This document shows positions 42,641 through 51,835 of a DNA stretch of 64,000 bases, piece after piece. The DNA lies in the NCBI GenBank assembly GCA_964451415.1, contig CAYVHU010000003.1, forward strand, positions 1 through 64,000, written 5' to 3'. The notes under the pieces are model-generated. The model made no database searches, was not told the DNA's origin, and saw only the letters and a program-made list of their open reading frames with translations. The translations under genes and the position numbers were made by a program. This DNA comes from CAYVHU01 sp964451415. Lineage in GTDB: Bacteria > Pseudomonadota > Alphaproteobacteria > Rhodospirillales > Magnetovibrionaceae. Within the stretch, counting starts at the first letter, position 1. Each line of letters opens with the position of its first letter.

Positions 42641-45379
42641 TTGTCATCTGAATCGTTCCCGCCGCCGCCAATGGAAGAGTCCTGCGAGTCCGTCGCCATC
42701 GAAGAGGAGATGAAAAACTCCTACCTCGACTATGCCATGAGTGTGATCGTGAGCCGTGCGCTTCCCGATGTGCGCGATGGGCTTAAGCCCGTGCACCGGC
42801 GCATCGTGCATGCGATGAACGAAAACGGTTATGACGCGACCAAGCCGTACCGTAAATCCGCGCGTATCGTCGGCGACGTCATGGGTAAGTACCATCCCCA
42901 CGGCGATTCGGCGATCTACGACGCCATGGTGCGCATGGCGCAGAATTTTTCGTTGCGCCTGCCGTTGATCGACGGCCAGGGCAATTTCGGTTCCATGGAT
43001 GGCGATCGCGCCGCCGCCATGCGTTATACCGAAGCGCGCATGGCCAAATCCGCGCAAGCCTTGATCGACGACATCGACAAGGATACGGTCGATTTCCAGC
43101 CCAACTATGACGATACCCAGCGCGAACCCAAAGTCCTGCCGGCGCGCTTTCCCAATCTTTTGGTCAACGGTGCCGGCGGCATTGCGGTGGGCATGGCGAC
43201 CAACATTCCGCCGCACAACTTAGGCGAAGTGCTCGATGGCTGTCTGGCGCTGATCGAAGACCCGACGATGTCCATCGACGCCTTGATGGAGTACGTGCTT
43301 GCGCCGGATTTCCCGACCGGCGGTTTGATCATGGGCAAACAAGGCGTATACGCGGCGTTTCACACCGGGCGCGGTTCCGTGGTTATGCGCGGGCGCACCG
43401 AAATCGAGGATCGCCCCAAGGGCCGTGAAGCCATTATCGTCACCGAGGTGCCCTATCAGGTCAACAAGGCGCGCATGGTCGAAATCATGGCCGCATGCGT
43501 GCGCGACAAAAAGATCGAGGGCATTTCCGACATTCGCGACGAAAGCGACCGCCACGGTGTGCGCGTGGTGGTGGAAATCAAACGCGACGCAATGGCCGAG
43601 GTGGTCTTGAACCAGTTGTTCAAGTACACGCCGTTGCAGACCTCGTTCGGCGTCAACATGCTGGCTTTGAACGGCGGTCGCCCGCAATTGATGAACTTGA
43701 AGGAAATCCTTCAGGCCTTTATCGACTTCCGACATGAGGTGATCCGCCGGCGCACCATTTTCGAACTCAAGAAGGCGCGCGACAAGGCTCATGTGTTGGT
43801 CGGGCTCGCCATGGCGGTGGCCAATATCGACGAGGTCATCGCCCTGGTGCGCAGGGCGCCGAATTCGCAACATGCCCGTGAAGCCCTGATGGTGCGCGAC
43901 TGGCCCGCAGGTGATATCGAACCGTTGATCGAATTGATCGACGAACCGGGCCGAACAGTCAGTGCGCAGGGGACCTACAAGCTGTCCGAGGTCCAGGCTC
44001 GGGCTATTTTGGAGTTGCGCCTGCATCGTTTGACGGGCCTGGAACGTGAAAAGATCGCCGACGACCTGCGTCAGCTTGGTGTGGAAATCAAGGACCTGCT
44101 GGCGATCCTGGGATCGCGGGAAAAACTGTTTGCGGTGCTGATTGCCGAGTTGGAGGACATGCGTGAGCAGTTCGCCAATCCCCGGCGTACCTCTTTGGAA
44201 GAGGCGGAATTCGAACACGACATCGAGGACTTGATCCAGCGCGAGGACATGGTGGTGACGGTGACCAACACCGGCTACATCAAGCGTGTGCCCCTGTCGA
44301 CCTACCGGGCGCAACGCCGCGGCGGTAAGGGGCGCTCGGGCATGAGTACCCGCGAAAAAGATTTTGTCTCCCAGGTGTTCGTGGTCAACACCCATACCCC
44401 GGTTTTATTTTTTTCGTCCACCGGCATTGTCTACAAGCTTAAGGTGTATCGGCTTCCCATGGGTTCGCCGACGGCGCGCGGTCAGGCGATGGTCAATATC
44501 TTCCCGCTGGACAAGGGAGAGACCATCACCACCTTGATGCCGATGCCCGAAGACGAAGACACCTGGAACGATTTGTTCGTGATGTTCGCGACGTCGAGCG
44601 GCAGCGTGCGCCGCAACCGCCTTTCCGATTTCACCAATGTCATGGTCAACGGCAAGATCGCCATGAAGTTGCACGACGGCGACGCCCTGGTCGGCGTGGC
44701 GTCATGCACGGAAGGCGACGACGTGTTGTTGTCGGCGCACGGCGGCAAATGCATTCGCTTCCCCGTCACCGCTGTGCGCGTCTTCGCCAGTCGTTCATCG
44801 AGCGGCGTACGCGGCATGAAGTTCAAGGGCGAGGACGAGGTGATCTCCATGTCCATCGTCGGTCATGTTGACTCCGATGTGGAGGAACGCAAAACCTATC
44901 TTAAGGTGCAAAGCGCGCGGCGCCGAGCGGGAGGAGGGGAAGGAGAAGGCGGAGATGACGCCGTCAACGATCCAACCCAACTGGGCATGAGCGCGGAACG
45001 TTTCAAGGCCATGGAAGAGGCGGAGCAGTTCATCCTCACGGTGACCGAGAACGGCTACGGCAAACGCACCTCGGCCTACGACTATCGTATCGCGGGACGC
45101 GGCGGACTGGGCATCACCAATATCGAGACGTCTGCGCGCAACGGTCGTGTCGTGGCCTCGTTCCCTGTCGATCAGACGGACCAACTGGTGATGGTTACCG
45201 ACGGCGGGCAGTTGATCCGCACGACGGTACACGATATTCGCATTGCGGCGCGCAACACCCAGGGCGTGACGTTGTTCAAGACGGCCAAGGGTGAACATGT
45301 GGTGTCGGTCACCCGGCTGTCCGAAGAGGAAGAAGACGATGGGGACGATTGCGCGCATGTGCCATCTGCCGAGGACTGA
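42641..45379 (+). CDS. gyrA: DNA gyrase subunit A
   Basis: 912 residues. Motifs: SYLDYAMSVIVSRALPDVRDGLKPVHRRI, the quinolone-resistance region KYHPHGDSAIYDAMVRMAQ, the catalytic tyrosine in AMRYTEARM, and C-terminal beta-pinwheel repeats including QRRGGKGRSG (GyrA box). With GyrB it introduces negative supercoils. TTG 42641 was chosen because AGGA lies 8 bases upstream; TTG 42635 and ATG 42671 are alternatives. An acidic tail (EEEEDDGDD) ends the protein. Residues S/D in the QRDR look wild type (GDS...D). Confidence 0.97.
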   Translation: MSSESFPPPPMEESCESVAIEEEMKNSYLDYAMSVIVSRALPDVRDGLKPVHRRIVHAMNENGYDATKPYRKSARIVGDVMGKYHPHGDSAIYDAMVRMAQNFSLRLPLIDGQGNFGSMDGDRAAAMRYTEARMAKSAQALIDDIDKDTVDFQPNYDDTQREPKVLPARFPNLLVNGAGGIAVGMATNIPPHNLGEVLDGCLALIEDPTMSIDALMEYVLAPDFPTGGLIMGKQGVYAAFHTGRGSVVMRGRTEIEDRPKGREAIIVTEVPYQVNKARMVEIMAACVRDKKIEGISDIRDESDRHGVRVVVEIKRDAMAEVVLNQLFKYTPLQTSFGVNMLALNGGRPQLMNLKEILQAFIDFRHEVIRRRTIFELKKARDKAHVLVGLAMAVANIDEVIALVRRAPNSQHAREALMVRDWPAGDIEPLIELIDEPGRTVSAQGTYKLSEVQARAILELRLHRLTGLEREKIADDLRQLGVEIKDLLAILGSREKLFAVLIAELEDMREQFANPRRTSLEEAEFEHDIEDLIQREDMVVTVTNTGYIKRVPLSTYRAQRRGGKGRSGMSTREKDFVSQVFVVNTHTPVLFFSSTGIVYKLKVYRLPMGSPTARGQAMVNIFPLDKGETITTLMPMPEDEDTWNDLFVMFATSSGSVRRNRLSDFTNVMVNGKIAMKLHDGDALVGVASCTEGDDVLLSAHGGKCIRFPVTAVRVFASRSSSGVRGMKFKGEDEVISMSIVGHVDSDVEERKTYLKVQSARRRAGGGEGEGGDDAVNDPTQLGMSAERFKAMEEAEQFILTVTENGYGKRTSAYDYRIAGRGGLGITNIETSARNGRVVASFPVDQTDQLVMVTDGGQLIRTTVHDIRIAARNTQGVTLFKTAKGEHVVSVTRLSEEEEDDGDDCAHVPSAED

Positions 45380-45382
45380 ACC

Positions 45383-45886
45383 GTGAGCCAGCGTGTCGGC
45401 GTCTATCCCGGCACCTTCGATCCCGTTACCAATGGCCATATGGACATCATTGCGCGCGCTCTCGGTGTGGTGGACAGACTGATCGTGGCGGTGGCGGTCA
45501 ACGCCGGCAAAGAGCCTCTGTTCACCTTGGATGAACGCACCGCCATGGTGTTGAACGATATTCGCAACTTGGGCCTGCATGCGCACGAGCGGATCGAGGT
45601 GCGTTCGTTCGACAACCTTCTGGTGGAATTCGTTGCCGACGTCGGCGCCAGCGTGATTGTGCGCGGTTTGCGCGCGGTGTCGGACTTCGAATACGAATTT
45701 CAGATGGCGGCCATGAACGCGCGTCTCAGCCCGGAACTGGAGACGGTGTTTTTGATGGCCTCGGATCGCCACCAGTTCATCTCAAGCCGTTTTGTGAAAG
45801 AAATCGGGCGTCTGGGTGGGGATATCAGTCATTTCGTTTCCGCGGCCGTAGCGGCGCGTCTCAACACGCGTTTTGCGCAATCTTGA
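45383..45886 (+). CDS. coaD: Phosphopantetheine adenylyltransferase
   Basis: 167 residues with GTG start 3 bp after gyrA. It has the nucleotidyltransferase motif YPGTFDPVTNGHMDI, the RGLRAVSDFEYEFQMAAMN segment and SSRFVKEIGRLGGDIS. It makes dephospho-CoA from phosphopantetheine and ATP. The gyrA-coaD order is typical of alphaproteobacteria. Confidence 0.97.
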   Translation: MSQRVGVYPGTFDPVTNGHMDIIARALGVVDRLIVAVAVNAGKEPLFTLDERTAMVLNDIRNLGLHAHERIEVRSFDNLLVEFVADVGASVIVRGLRAVSDFEYEFQMAAMNARLSPELETVFLMASDRHQFISSRFVKEIGRLGGDISHFVSAAVAARLNTRFAQS

Positions 45887-45981
45887 ATCTTTCGTACAAT
45901 TGTACACCCGGGGCTTGACCGCGGAACGCTCGCCCCTTAAGTTCCCGGCACTCGCTTGGGGGAATCCTCCGGTTGCTTTAA

Positions 45982-46057
45982 GCGCGCTTAGCTCAGTTGG
46001 TAGAGCAACTGACTTTTAATCAGTAGGTCGTGGGTTCGAATCCCGCAGCGCGTACCA
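45982..46057 (+). tRNA. tRNA-Lys (anticodon TTT)
   Basis: 76 bases with encoded CCA. Acceptor GCGCGCT pairs with AGCGCGT, D-arm GCTC/GAGC, anticodon stem ACTGA/TCAGT with loop CTTTTAA (anticodon TTT), T-arm GTGGG/CCCGC with loop TTCGAAT. The first acceptor pair is G-U. A candidate promoter TTGACC-N17-TAAGTT lies about 40-70 bases upstream. Confidence 0.97.
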
Positions 46058-46357
46058 ATCAAGGCCCTGGAAACGATTTGTTTTTCAGGGCCTTTCGTGT
46101 TGCTGCATGTGCGTTTTTATGTTGGTCTGCTTTTCGGGCTTTTGAGCGTATCGCCGAGTTATGTTTGATGTGGGGTTGAAATTGCGTGAAGTTCGCGATG
46201 TTCGTCCCCATCTATAAGGTAATGATTCTACGCAGCGGTTGCGAAGACGTTTCCGGCGTTGTTTGATGCGTGTTCGCGTGCTGTGAGGAAATAGTTTATT
46301 AAGGTATTGTAACGCACACTCGTTCAGTCGCAAAAACACGGATCGTAGGGGGGCCCA
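46058..46357. other. Intergenic region after tRNA-Lys with a terminator hairpin
   Basis: A 9-bp stem (46061-46069 with 46086-46094) lies 3 bases after the tRNA and may end its transcript, but the T-run is weak. The rest, to 46357, shows no gene that I can support; the antisense frame over 46085-46339 is Arg-rich and unlike a protein. A promoter for the next small gene must lie here. Confidence 0.5.
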
Positions 46358-46588
46358 ATGTTAAACCCTATCGTAAGCCAGGGGTATCTGGTGACGCTTT
46401 ACAACAAGGACGTTCGCGCCCTGGTCAAGGATAACCTCTGCCACCCGTTCTATGAAGATCATTGGGCGGATGTGCGGGTGTTGGATGTCGAGGCCAGCAG
46501 TGAAAATGAGGCTCGGGCCAAGATCGAGGCACGATATCCTTTTGAAGACGGTTTCGTCATCGAAAGTATCGTGTTGGTGCCGCGTTGA
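46358..46588 (+). CDS. Small hypothetical protein, 76 residues
   Basis: Unrecognised. MLNPIVSQGYLVTLYNKDVRAL opens a mixed alpha-beta sequence ending in FEDGFVIESIVLVPR. It has a central WADVRVLDVEASSENEARAKIEARYP segment that looks like a strand-helix unit. No signal or membrane segment. A GGGG-rich ribosome site precedes the ATG, and the frame shows the same base pattern as neighbouring genes. Probably a real cytoplasmic protein of unknown role. Confidence 0.6.
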   Translation: MLNPIVSQGYLVTLYNKDVRALVKDNLCHPFYEDHWADVRVLDVEASSENEARAKIEARYPFEDGFVIESIVLVPR

Positions 46589-46597
46589 ACGCTTTTT

Positions 46598-47686
46598 TTA
46601 AGGCTCTTCTCCGCCATTTTCGAAATAGCGCCAGGCGTTCAGGTCTTTTAGAACCACGCCGTCGAATCCTAAGTCGATGATCCCGTAGACGTAGGAATTG
46701 ATGTCGCCTGAGATGACGGCTTGCCAGCCGGGGTCCCAGTATTTGGTGCGGTATCGGTCTGGGTCGGCGCGGTATGGTGTGACGATGAAAGCCGGGCTTC
46801 CCACCTGCCAGTCGCTTTGCCAGTAGTAATGGAACGATGCGGCGGAGGTGATGTCCATTTCCGCGAGCACCAGGCGTCGCGCCCCGAGTTTTTTGTATTT
46901 CAGTTGATCTATAAGTTGACGCGTCAGCGCCGCGCGCCTGTGAAAGACGTTGACAATAACCAGATCGTAATTGGTGTTGCGCAGCGCCTGGATGAAATCG
47001 TTCGCCGAGCCGAAGGGTTGAGAGTTCGCAATGTAGAGATAGTTGCGCACCGCCGAAAGGCTGTCGATGGATTTGGGGTTGGCGCGCAAGGGACGCGACG
47101 GATATCCGGGGAGGGCCGCAAGGTCTGTATTTTTGGCAACGAAGGGGATGTATTTCTTCCGTTCTGCACGTTCGTACAATTTGGCAATTTGCGATGGCTT
47201 GGCGGCGAATTCCAGGTCGAATATGTCAAGGCCGAGGTCGCGTGCGGTTTTGACGTTGGCGTTGCGGCGTTTGAGGGCGGCAGCGCGGATCGGGTCCGGC
47301 TTGCCGTCGGGCGTGGTCACGGTTTCGTCCAGCAGGTTCGGCTCCAAAATGCCATCCAGGGATTGCGCATAGGTGCGCGCGGGAAAAAATTGCGTGTCGT
47401 CGTCCGGATTGACCTTGCTTGCCAAGGCGAGTCCGCCTTGTGCGATGACGATGAAGTTCGGTTTGATGCTGCGCGCGTAGGTGCCGATGGATTGCACGAA
47501 TGCGCGCATGGATTCACGGTAATTGATGATTTTCTTGGGCGCAAACGGATTGGCGGCAAACGTCGGTGTGCTCGCCGCGGCGGGTGCAGTTGCGGATATG
47601 TTTTGCGCTTGCACAGGGGCGGCGGACAACCACATCAGCGCTACGGCCAACGTCAACATCCCCGATATGGTGCTCACCTGCTTCAT
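46598..47686 (-). CDS. Secreted GH114/TM1410-like glycosidase-related protein
   Basis: 362 residues. Signal peptide MKQVSTISGMLTLAVALMWL, cleavage likely after VQA (about residue 27). The mature part resembles the TM1410 / endo-alpha-1,4-polygalactosaminidase (GH114) group: FIVIAQGGLAL near the start, YDLVIVNVF, RRLVLAEMDITSA, the DWQVGSPAFIV and DPGWQAVISG blocks, and LGFDGVVLKDLNAW at the end. Members are barrel-fold proteins sometimes found in exopolysaccharide (Pel-like) loci. Here it is divergent from mipZ across a 115-bp gap, an unusual neighbour. Confidence 0.75.
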   Translation of the reverse strand: MKQVSTISGMLTLAVALMWLSAAPVQAQNISATAPAAASTPTFAANPFAPKKIINYRESMRAFVQSIGTYARSIKPNFIVIAQGGLALASKVNPDDDTQFFPARTYAQSLDGILEPNLLDETVTTPDGKPDPIRAAALKRRNANVKTARDLGLDIFDLEFAAKPSQIAKLYERAERKKYIPFVAKNTDLAALPGYPSRPLRANPKSIDSLSAVRNYLYIANSQPFGSANDFIQALRNTNYDLVIVNVFHRRAALTRQLIDQLKYKKLGARRLVLAEMDITSAASFHYYWQSDWQVGSPAFIVTPYRADPDRYRTKYWDPGWQAVISGDINSYVYGIIDLGFDGVVLKDLNAWRYFENGGEEP

Positions 47687-47801
47687 GGCCGGCATTATAG
47701 ACCGATTCGCAAAGCCCACGATATTGTCCGAAATTTGAAATCGGCAATTGACGATAGCGTGCTGCGCGGGTTTCATACCTGCGGTATTTATGATTGGGGG
47801 C

Positions 47802-48620
47802 ATGGGCATTTTGGAACCGCAGCGTAAGTTTCACGTCATCGTCGTCGGTAATGAAAAGGGTGGTAGCGGCAAGTCCACCACGGTGATGCATCTGGCGATC
47901 TCGTTGTTGCGTCTGGGCCGTTGCGTCGCGGTGGCCGATTTGGATGCGCGCCAGGGCACCATCGGACGTTATTTCGCCAACCGTGCGGCGCATATCGAAG
48001 CGCATGGGATCGACCTGCCGATGCCGGAACTGTTGACTTTGCGCGCTGAAGACGGCGGTGGCGACGAAGAAGGAATCGAAGCCTTGCTGGAAGGCGTGAT
48101 CGAGGATGTGCGCACGCGCCACGATATTTTGATTTTGGATACGCCGGGGGCCGACACGCCCTTGTCGCGTATGGCCCATGTGTTCGCCGACACATTGATC
48201 ACGCCGATGAACGATAGTTTCGTCGATTTGGACGTCCTGGCGCGCATTGATGCGCGTACCATGACCATCGAGCGTCCCAGTCAATATGCCGAACTGGTGT
48301 GGAATCAACGGATGGTTCGTGCCCGGCGCGGGGATGCTGAGCGTCGAAAGGCGGCGGACTGGATCGTGATGCGCAACCGCATGGGTCACACCGACAGCAA
48401 GAACAAGCGCGAGATTGAGCGCCTGCTTGACGACTTGGCCAAACGCATCGGCTTTCGTACCGTTCCCGGTTTCTCCGAACGGGTTATTTTTCGCGAATTG
48501 TTTCACCAGGGCCTGACATTGATGGACGTGGTCGAGATCAAGGGTGAAGGTGCGTTGAGCATGTCGCACGTCGCCGCGCGTCAGGAAATACGGGCGTTGG
48601 TGGAAGCGTTGCGCCTGTAA
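47802..48620 (+). CDS. mipZ: Division-site ATPase MipZ
   Basis: 272 residues. ParA/MinD superfamily with the deviant Walker A in VVGNEKGGSGKSTTVMHL and VADLDARQGTIGRYFANR, both typical of Caulobacter MipZ, plus LILDTPGADTPLS. MipZ forms a polar gradient that keeps FtsZ away from the poles, with ParB as partner. ATG 47802 was preferred over ATG 47790 because it begins the family sequence; neither has a strong ribosome site. No parAB genes are in the window. Confidence 0.9.
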   Translation: MGILEPQRKFHVIVVGNEKGGSGKSTTVMHLAISLLRLGRCVAVADLDARQGTIGRYFANRAAHIEAHGIDLPMPELLTLRAEDGGGDEEGIEALLEGVIEDVRTRHDILILDTPGADTPLSRMAHVFADTLITPMNDSFVDLDVLARIDARTMTIERPSQYAELVWNQRMVRARRGDAERRKAADWIVMRNRMGHTDSKNKREIERLLDDLAKRIGFRTVPGFSERVIFRELFHQGLTLMDVVEIKGEGALSMSHVAARQEIRALVEALRL

Positions 48621-48664
48621 CGTGCTGCGCGTATCGTGAGGGTCAAGCCAATGGGAGAAAACCT

Positions 48665-49276
48665 ATGTCCTGGGAAAGCGCCCTTGCTTTGTCGCTCGCT
48701 ATCTTCGTTCTCGGCGCTACGCCGGGTCCCGCCGTTTTCGCTATCGTTTCGCGCGCCCTTGCCCATGGGTTTCGCTCGACGCTGGTGTTCATCGCGGGGG
48801 TTGTCGCCGGAGACGTGGTCTATTTGATCCTCGCGGTTTTAGGTCTCAGCGTGGTCGCAAGCCGATATGCCCCTGTTTTCGAGGGGCTCAAAATCGCCAG
48901 TGGCCTTTACCTTGTTTATCTTGGCGTTCAGACCTGGCGCGCCGCAAAGGGGGATCCTTCTCTTGCGCCGGGGGGGCGGTGCAAGCGCGGCCGCAGTTTC
49001 CTTGGCGGTTTGGGTTTGACGCTGGGAAACCCCAAGGCGGTGGTGTTTTACGTCGCATTCCTGCCGGCTTTTCTGGACCTGAATTCCTTGAATCTCAGCG
49101 GTTTGGCCGTGGCTTCGATGGTGGTGTCGGTAACGCTGTTCTGCGTTCTGGCGGGCTACGCGCTGATGGCGTCGCGGGCACGTTCGTTTTTTCGCGCGCG
49201 CCGCGCCATGGGCAACCTGCACCGCGGGGCGGGGGCCTTGATGATCGGTGCCGGGGGTGTGGTGGCGGCCAGTTAG
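48665..49276 (+). CDS. LysE/RhtB family amino-acid exporter
   Basis: 203 residues with six predicted membrane helices. Family motifs: FVLGATPGPAVFAIVSRALAHG, GVVAGDVVYLILAVLGL, and GLGLTLGNPKAVVFYVAFLP. It probably exports amino acids or related compounds. It starts 44 bp after mipZ and stops 3 bp before the VWA-like gene. Confidence 0.9.
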   Translation: MSWESALALSLAIFVLGATPGPAVFAIVSRALAHGFRSTLVFIAGVVAGDVVYLILAVLGLSVVASRYAPVFEGLKIASGLYLVYLGVQTWRAAKGDPSLAPGGRCKRGRSFLGGLGLTLGNPKAVVFYVAFLPAFLDLNSLNLSGLAVASMVVSVTLFCVLAGYALMASRARSFFRARRAMGNLHRGAGALMIGAGGVVAAS

Positions 49277-49279
49277 CGT

Positions 49280-49996
49280 ATGGCGAAAGACACACCCAGA
49301 CTGCCGTCTAAAACCTCTGGCGGCGCGCAGCTCGACGCGTTTCTCGATGATCTTGCTCGTGTCCGTACCGGGGGCCAGAAGGATGCTGCGGGGCGGCTGC
49401 TGTTTGCCATGGACGCCACGGCGTCGCGCCAACCCAGTTGGGATCAGGCGGCGCGAATTCAGGGCGAAATGTTCGAGGCCACGCGCAATCTGGGGGCATT
49501 GCGTGTGCAACTGGCTTTCTTTCGCGGATTCGGCGAGTTCAAGGTCTCCGGCTGGCTGAGCGATGCCAAGGAAATTCACCGTTTGATGACGTCTGTGTAC
49601 TGTCTTGCGGGGACAACGCAGGTGGAAAAGGTGCTTAAGCATGGGCGCAATGAAGCGGGTCGATGTGCCGTGCGCGCCATTGTATACGTTGGGGATTGTT
49701 TCGAAGAAGACGTGGATGGCGTCGCTCAGGTTGCCGGGGAGCTTGGCATTCTGGGCGTGCCGGTGTTTATGTTTCATGAAGGCGCGGATGCAACTGCGGT
49801 GCGCGCCTTTCGCCACATCGCCAAATTATCGGGCGGAGCTTACGTGCGCTTTGATGAAGGCAGTGCCGAAGTTTTAAAGCGTCTGTTTGCGGCTGTTGCG
49901 GTGTTCGCCACGGGCGGGCGTGCGGCTCTTGACGATTATGCGCGTCGTGAAGGCGGAGAAATCCTGCAAATCAGTCACCAGATGGCACAAAGCTAA
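49280..49996 (+). CDS. VWA-like cytoplasmic protein
   Basis: 238 residues. A von Willebrand A fold is suggested by LLFAMDATASR (metal-site motif D-x-T-x-S) and by alternating strands and helices to GEILQISHQMAQS. No signal or membrane segment. VWA proteins mediate metal-dependent contacts. It directly precedes the DnaJ-domain membrane protein, a pairing seen in other alphaproteobacteria as far as I recall. Function unknown. Confidence 0.7.
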   Translation: MAKDTPRLPSKTSGGAQLDAFLDDLARVRTGGQKDAAGRLLFAMDATASRQPSWDQAARIQGEMFEATRNLGALRVQLAFFRGFGEFKVSGWLSDAKEIHRLMTSVYCLAGTTQVEKVLKHGRNEAGRCAVRAIVYVGDCFEEDVDGVAQVAGELGILGVPVFMFHEGADATAVRAFRHIAKLSGGAYVRFDEGSAEVLKRLFAAVAVFATGGRAALDDYARREGGEILQISHQMAQS

Positions 49997-50006
49997 TGGG
50001 AGAACC

Positions 50007-50732
50007 ATGATGCCTTTGTTTATTCTCGGCATCGCCATTTTGCTCGGTACGGTTTTGATCCTGCGTGGTTTCGTGAACGCAAATCCGAAGGACCTGAAGG
50101 TAATCCTGAAATGGGTAGGGTTGATTCTCCTCGGGGTTCTTTTCGTCTGGCTGTTGCTGGGTGGCAGGTTGTGGGCTGCTATCATGGCGTTGCCGGCTGT
50201 TTTTATGTGGCTTGTGCGCTTGTTCCGAGGCATGAACTATGCGCGGATTTTTGGCGGTGCAGCACACGGGTGGTCCAGTCCAGGTGGGGGGCGGGCTCAA
50301 GAATCCGATGTGCGCACACGCTTTATCGCCATGCGTCTGGATCACGAAAGCGGCCAAGTGAGCGGCGAGGTGCTGGAGGGGCGTTTTTCCGGGCGGAGGC
50401 TTGAAGATTTGAGCGTGGACGAAGTGCTGGAGCTTTTGCAGGAAGCTCGGGTGGACGCCGACAGCGCCCGGGTGGTGGAAAGCTATCTTGAGCGGGCACA
50501 TCCGGATTGGCGGACGCGTGAGCAACACACGCATGCGGGCTCTGGCGAGGCCCAATCGGGCATGAGCCGTGAAACGGCCTTCAAAACCTTAGGGTTGAAG
50601 ATGGATGCGGGAGCCGATGAGATCAAGGCGGCGCACCGCCGTTTGATGACGAACATGCATCCCGATCACGGCGGCAGCGACTACCTTGCCCAGCAGATCA
50701 ACCGCGCCCGGGATGTTCTGTTGGGCGGGTGA
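50007..50732 (+). CDS. Membrane-anchored DnaJ-domain protein (Pam18/TIM14-like)
   Basis: 241 residues. Two membrane helices (about residues 3-19 and 30-70) lead to a cytoplasmic region. The C-terminal J domain (about 175-241) has the HPD motif in MHPDHGGSDYLAQQINRARDVLL, with a helix before it (AGADEIKAAHRRLM). It probably recruits DnaK to the membrane. ATG 50007 has a GGGAG site 5 bases upstream. The gene lies 10 bp after the VWA-like gene, so the pair is likely co-expressed. Confidence 0.85.
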   Translation: MMPLFILGIAILLGTVLILRGFVNANPKDLKVILKWVGLILLGVLFVWLLLGGRLWAAIMALPAVFMWLVRLFRGMNYARIFGGAAHGWSSPGGGRAQESDVRTRFIAMRLDHESGQVSGEVLEGRFSGRRLEDLSVDEVLELLQEARVDADSARVVESYLERAHPDWRTREQHTHAGSGEAQSGMSRETAFKTLGLKMDAGADEIKAAHRRLMTNMHPDHGGSDYLAQQINRARDVLLGG

Positions 50733-50763
50733 CATTCTTCGGTGTGTGTGGCACAACACGGTT

Positions 50764-51819
50764 ATGAAATTTTCCGCTTTTCTTTTGCACGTGGGCTACG
50801 GTACGGCGTTGAGTGTGTTGTCGTTTGCGTTAACGTGGTTGTTGATGAAACGGGTGCGCATTCTCGATACCCCCAACGAACGCTCTTCGCATACGCAACC
50901 CACGCCGCGTTCAGGCGGCATTGCCATTGTTATTACGTTTTTTGTCGGGCTTGCGGGGATCAAGCTTCTGAGCGGCAATCTGGTTCTTGAACAAAGTTTT
51001 TTCCGGGTGTTCTCCGGCGCGGCCTTTTTGATCGCCGCGGTGTCGCTGTTCGACGATCTGACGGGGATCGGGTTCAAGGCCAAGCTGGGGTTGCAGAGCG
51101 TGGCGAGCATCGCCGTGATGGTGTTTGGCGTGGTGATCGACCATGTGAGCGTGCCCGGTCTGGGGGGGGTGACGCTGGGCTGGTGGGGCTACCCGTTGAC
51201 CTTCGTGTGGATTGTCGGGCTGACCAACGCGTTCAACTTCATGGACGGTATTGACGGTCTGGCAGCGGGCACGGCCATCGTGGCGGGGGCGTTTTTCGCC
51301 GCCATCACGTTTCTGGGCGGAAGCGGCTTCATGTATCTGGTGAGTTCGCTGATCGCGTGGTCGTGCCTGGGGTTCCTCATTTTAAACTGGCAACCGGCGC
51401 GGATTTTCATGGGCGATACGGGTAGTCAGTTTCTCGGTTTCGTGTTTGCGGTGCTGGCGGTAATGGCGGGGACGCTGGACGCGGCGCATATTTCGTATTT
51501 CGTGATGCCGCTGTTGTTTTTCCATTTTCTCTGGGATACGGCGTTCACCCTGGTGCGTCGCTTGCGTGCGGGAGAACCCGTCATCCAGGCGCACCGCACG
51601 CACCTTTATCAATTGTTGAACCGGATGGGATTTTCCCATGCCCAGGTCACGCGGCTCTACTTGGGCGTGGGTGTGATGCAGGGGATTGGGGCGCTGGTGT
51701 TGACGAACACGGATATTTTTTTCGAGCAAGTTCTCGTATTTCTCCCCTTTGTCGTTTTTCAGATTTGGTTGAGCGTGGCCGTGACGCGACAGGCGCGCTT
51801 GAGGGGGTTGATTGCGTGA
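50764..51819 (+). CDS. MraY/WecA-family polyprenyl-phosphate sugar-phosphate transferase
   Basis: 351 residues with about ten membrane helices. Typical motifs: DTPNERSSHTQPTPRSGG (N-terminal catalytic loop), SLFDDLTGIG, NAFNFMDGIDGLAAG and, later, GDTGSQFLGF and HRTHLYQLLNRMG. It transfers a hexosamine-1-phosphate from UDP to undecaprenyl phosphate to start polymer synthesis. It resembles WecA/WbpL rather than MraY, and it begins a four-gene run with galU, ugd and a phosphohexomutase. The ATG at 50764 is preceded by an in-frame GTG. Confidence 0.88.
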   Translation: MKFSAFLLHVGYGTALSVLSFALTWLLMKRVRILDTPNERSSHTQPTPRSGGIAIVITFFVGLAGIKLLSGNLVLEQSFFRVFSGAAFLIAAVSLFDDLTGIGFKAKLGLQSVASIAVMVFGVVIDHVSVPGLGGVTLGWWGYPLTFVWIVGLTNAFNFMDGIDGLAAGTAIVAGAFFAAITFLGGSGFMYLVSSLIAWSCLGFLILNWQPARIFMGDTGSQFLGFVFAVLAVMAGTLDAAHISYFVMPLLFFHFLWDTAFTLVRRLRAGEPVIQAHRTHLYQLLNRMGFSHAQVTRLYLGVGVMQGIGALVLTNTDIFFEQVLVFLPFVVFQIWLSVAVTRQARLRGLIA

Positions 51820-51835
51820 AGGCGAAGGCAGAACA

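Noticed and set aside
45894..45905. Perfect 12-bp palindrome GTACAATTGTAC after coaD
   Set aside because: Too short and isolated to assign a role; no T-run, no second copy seen.
45982..46057. tRNA-Lys as an integration site
   Set aside because: No integrase, repeat of the tRNA 3' end or foreign gene block follows.
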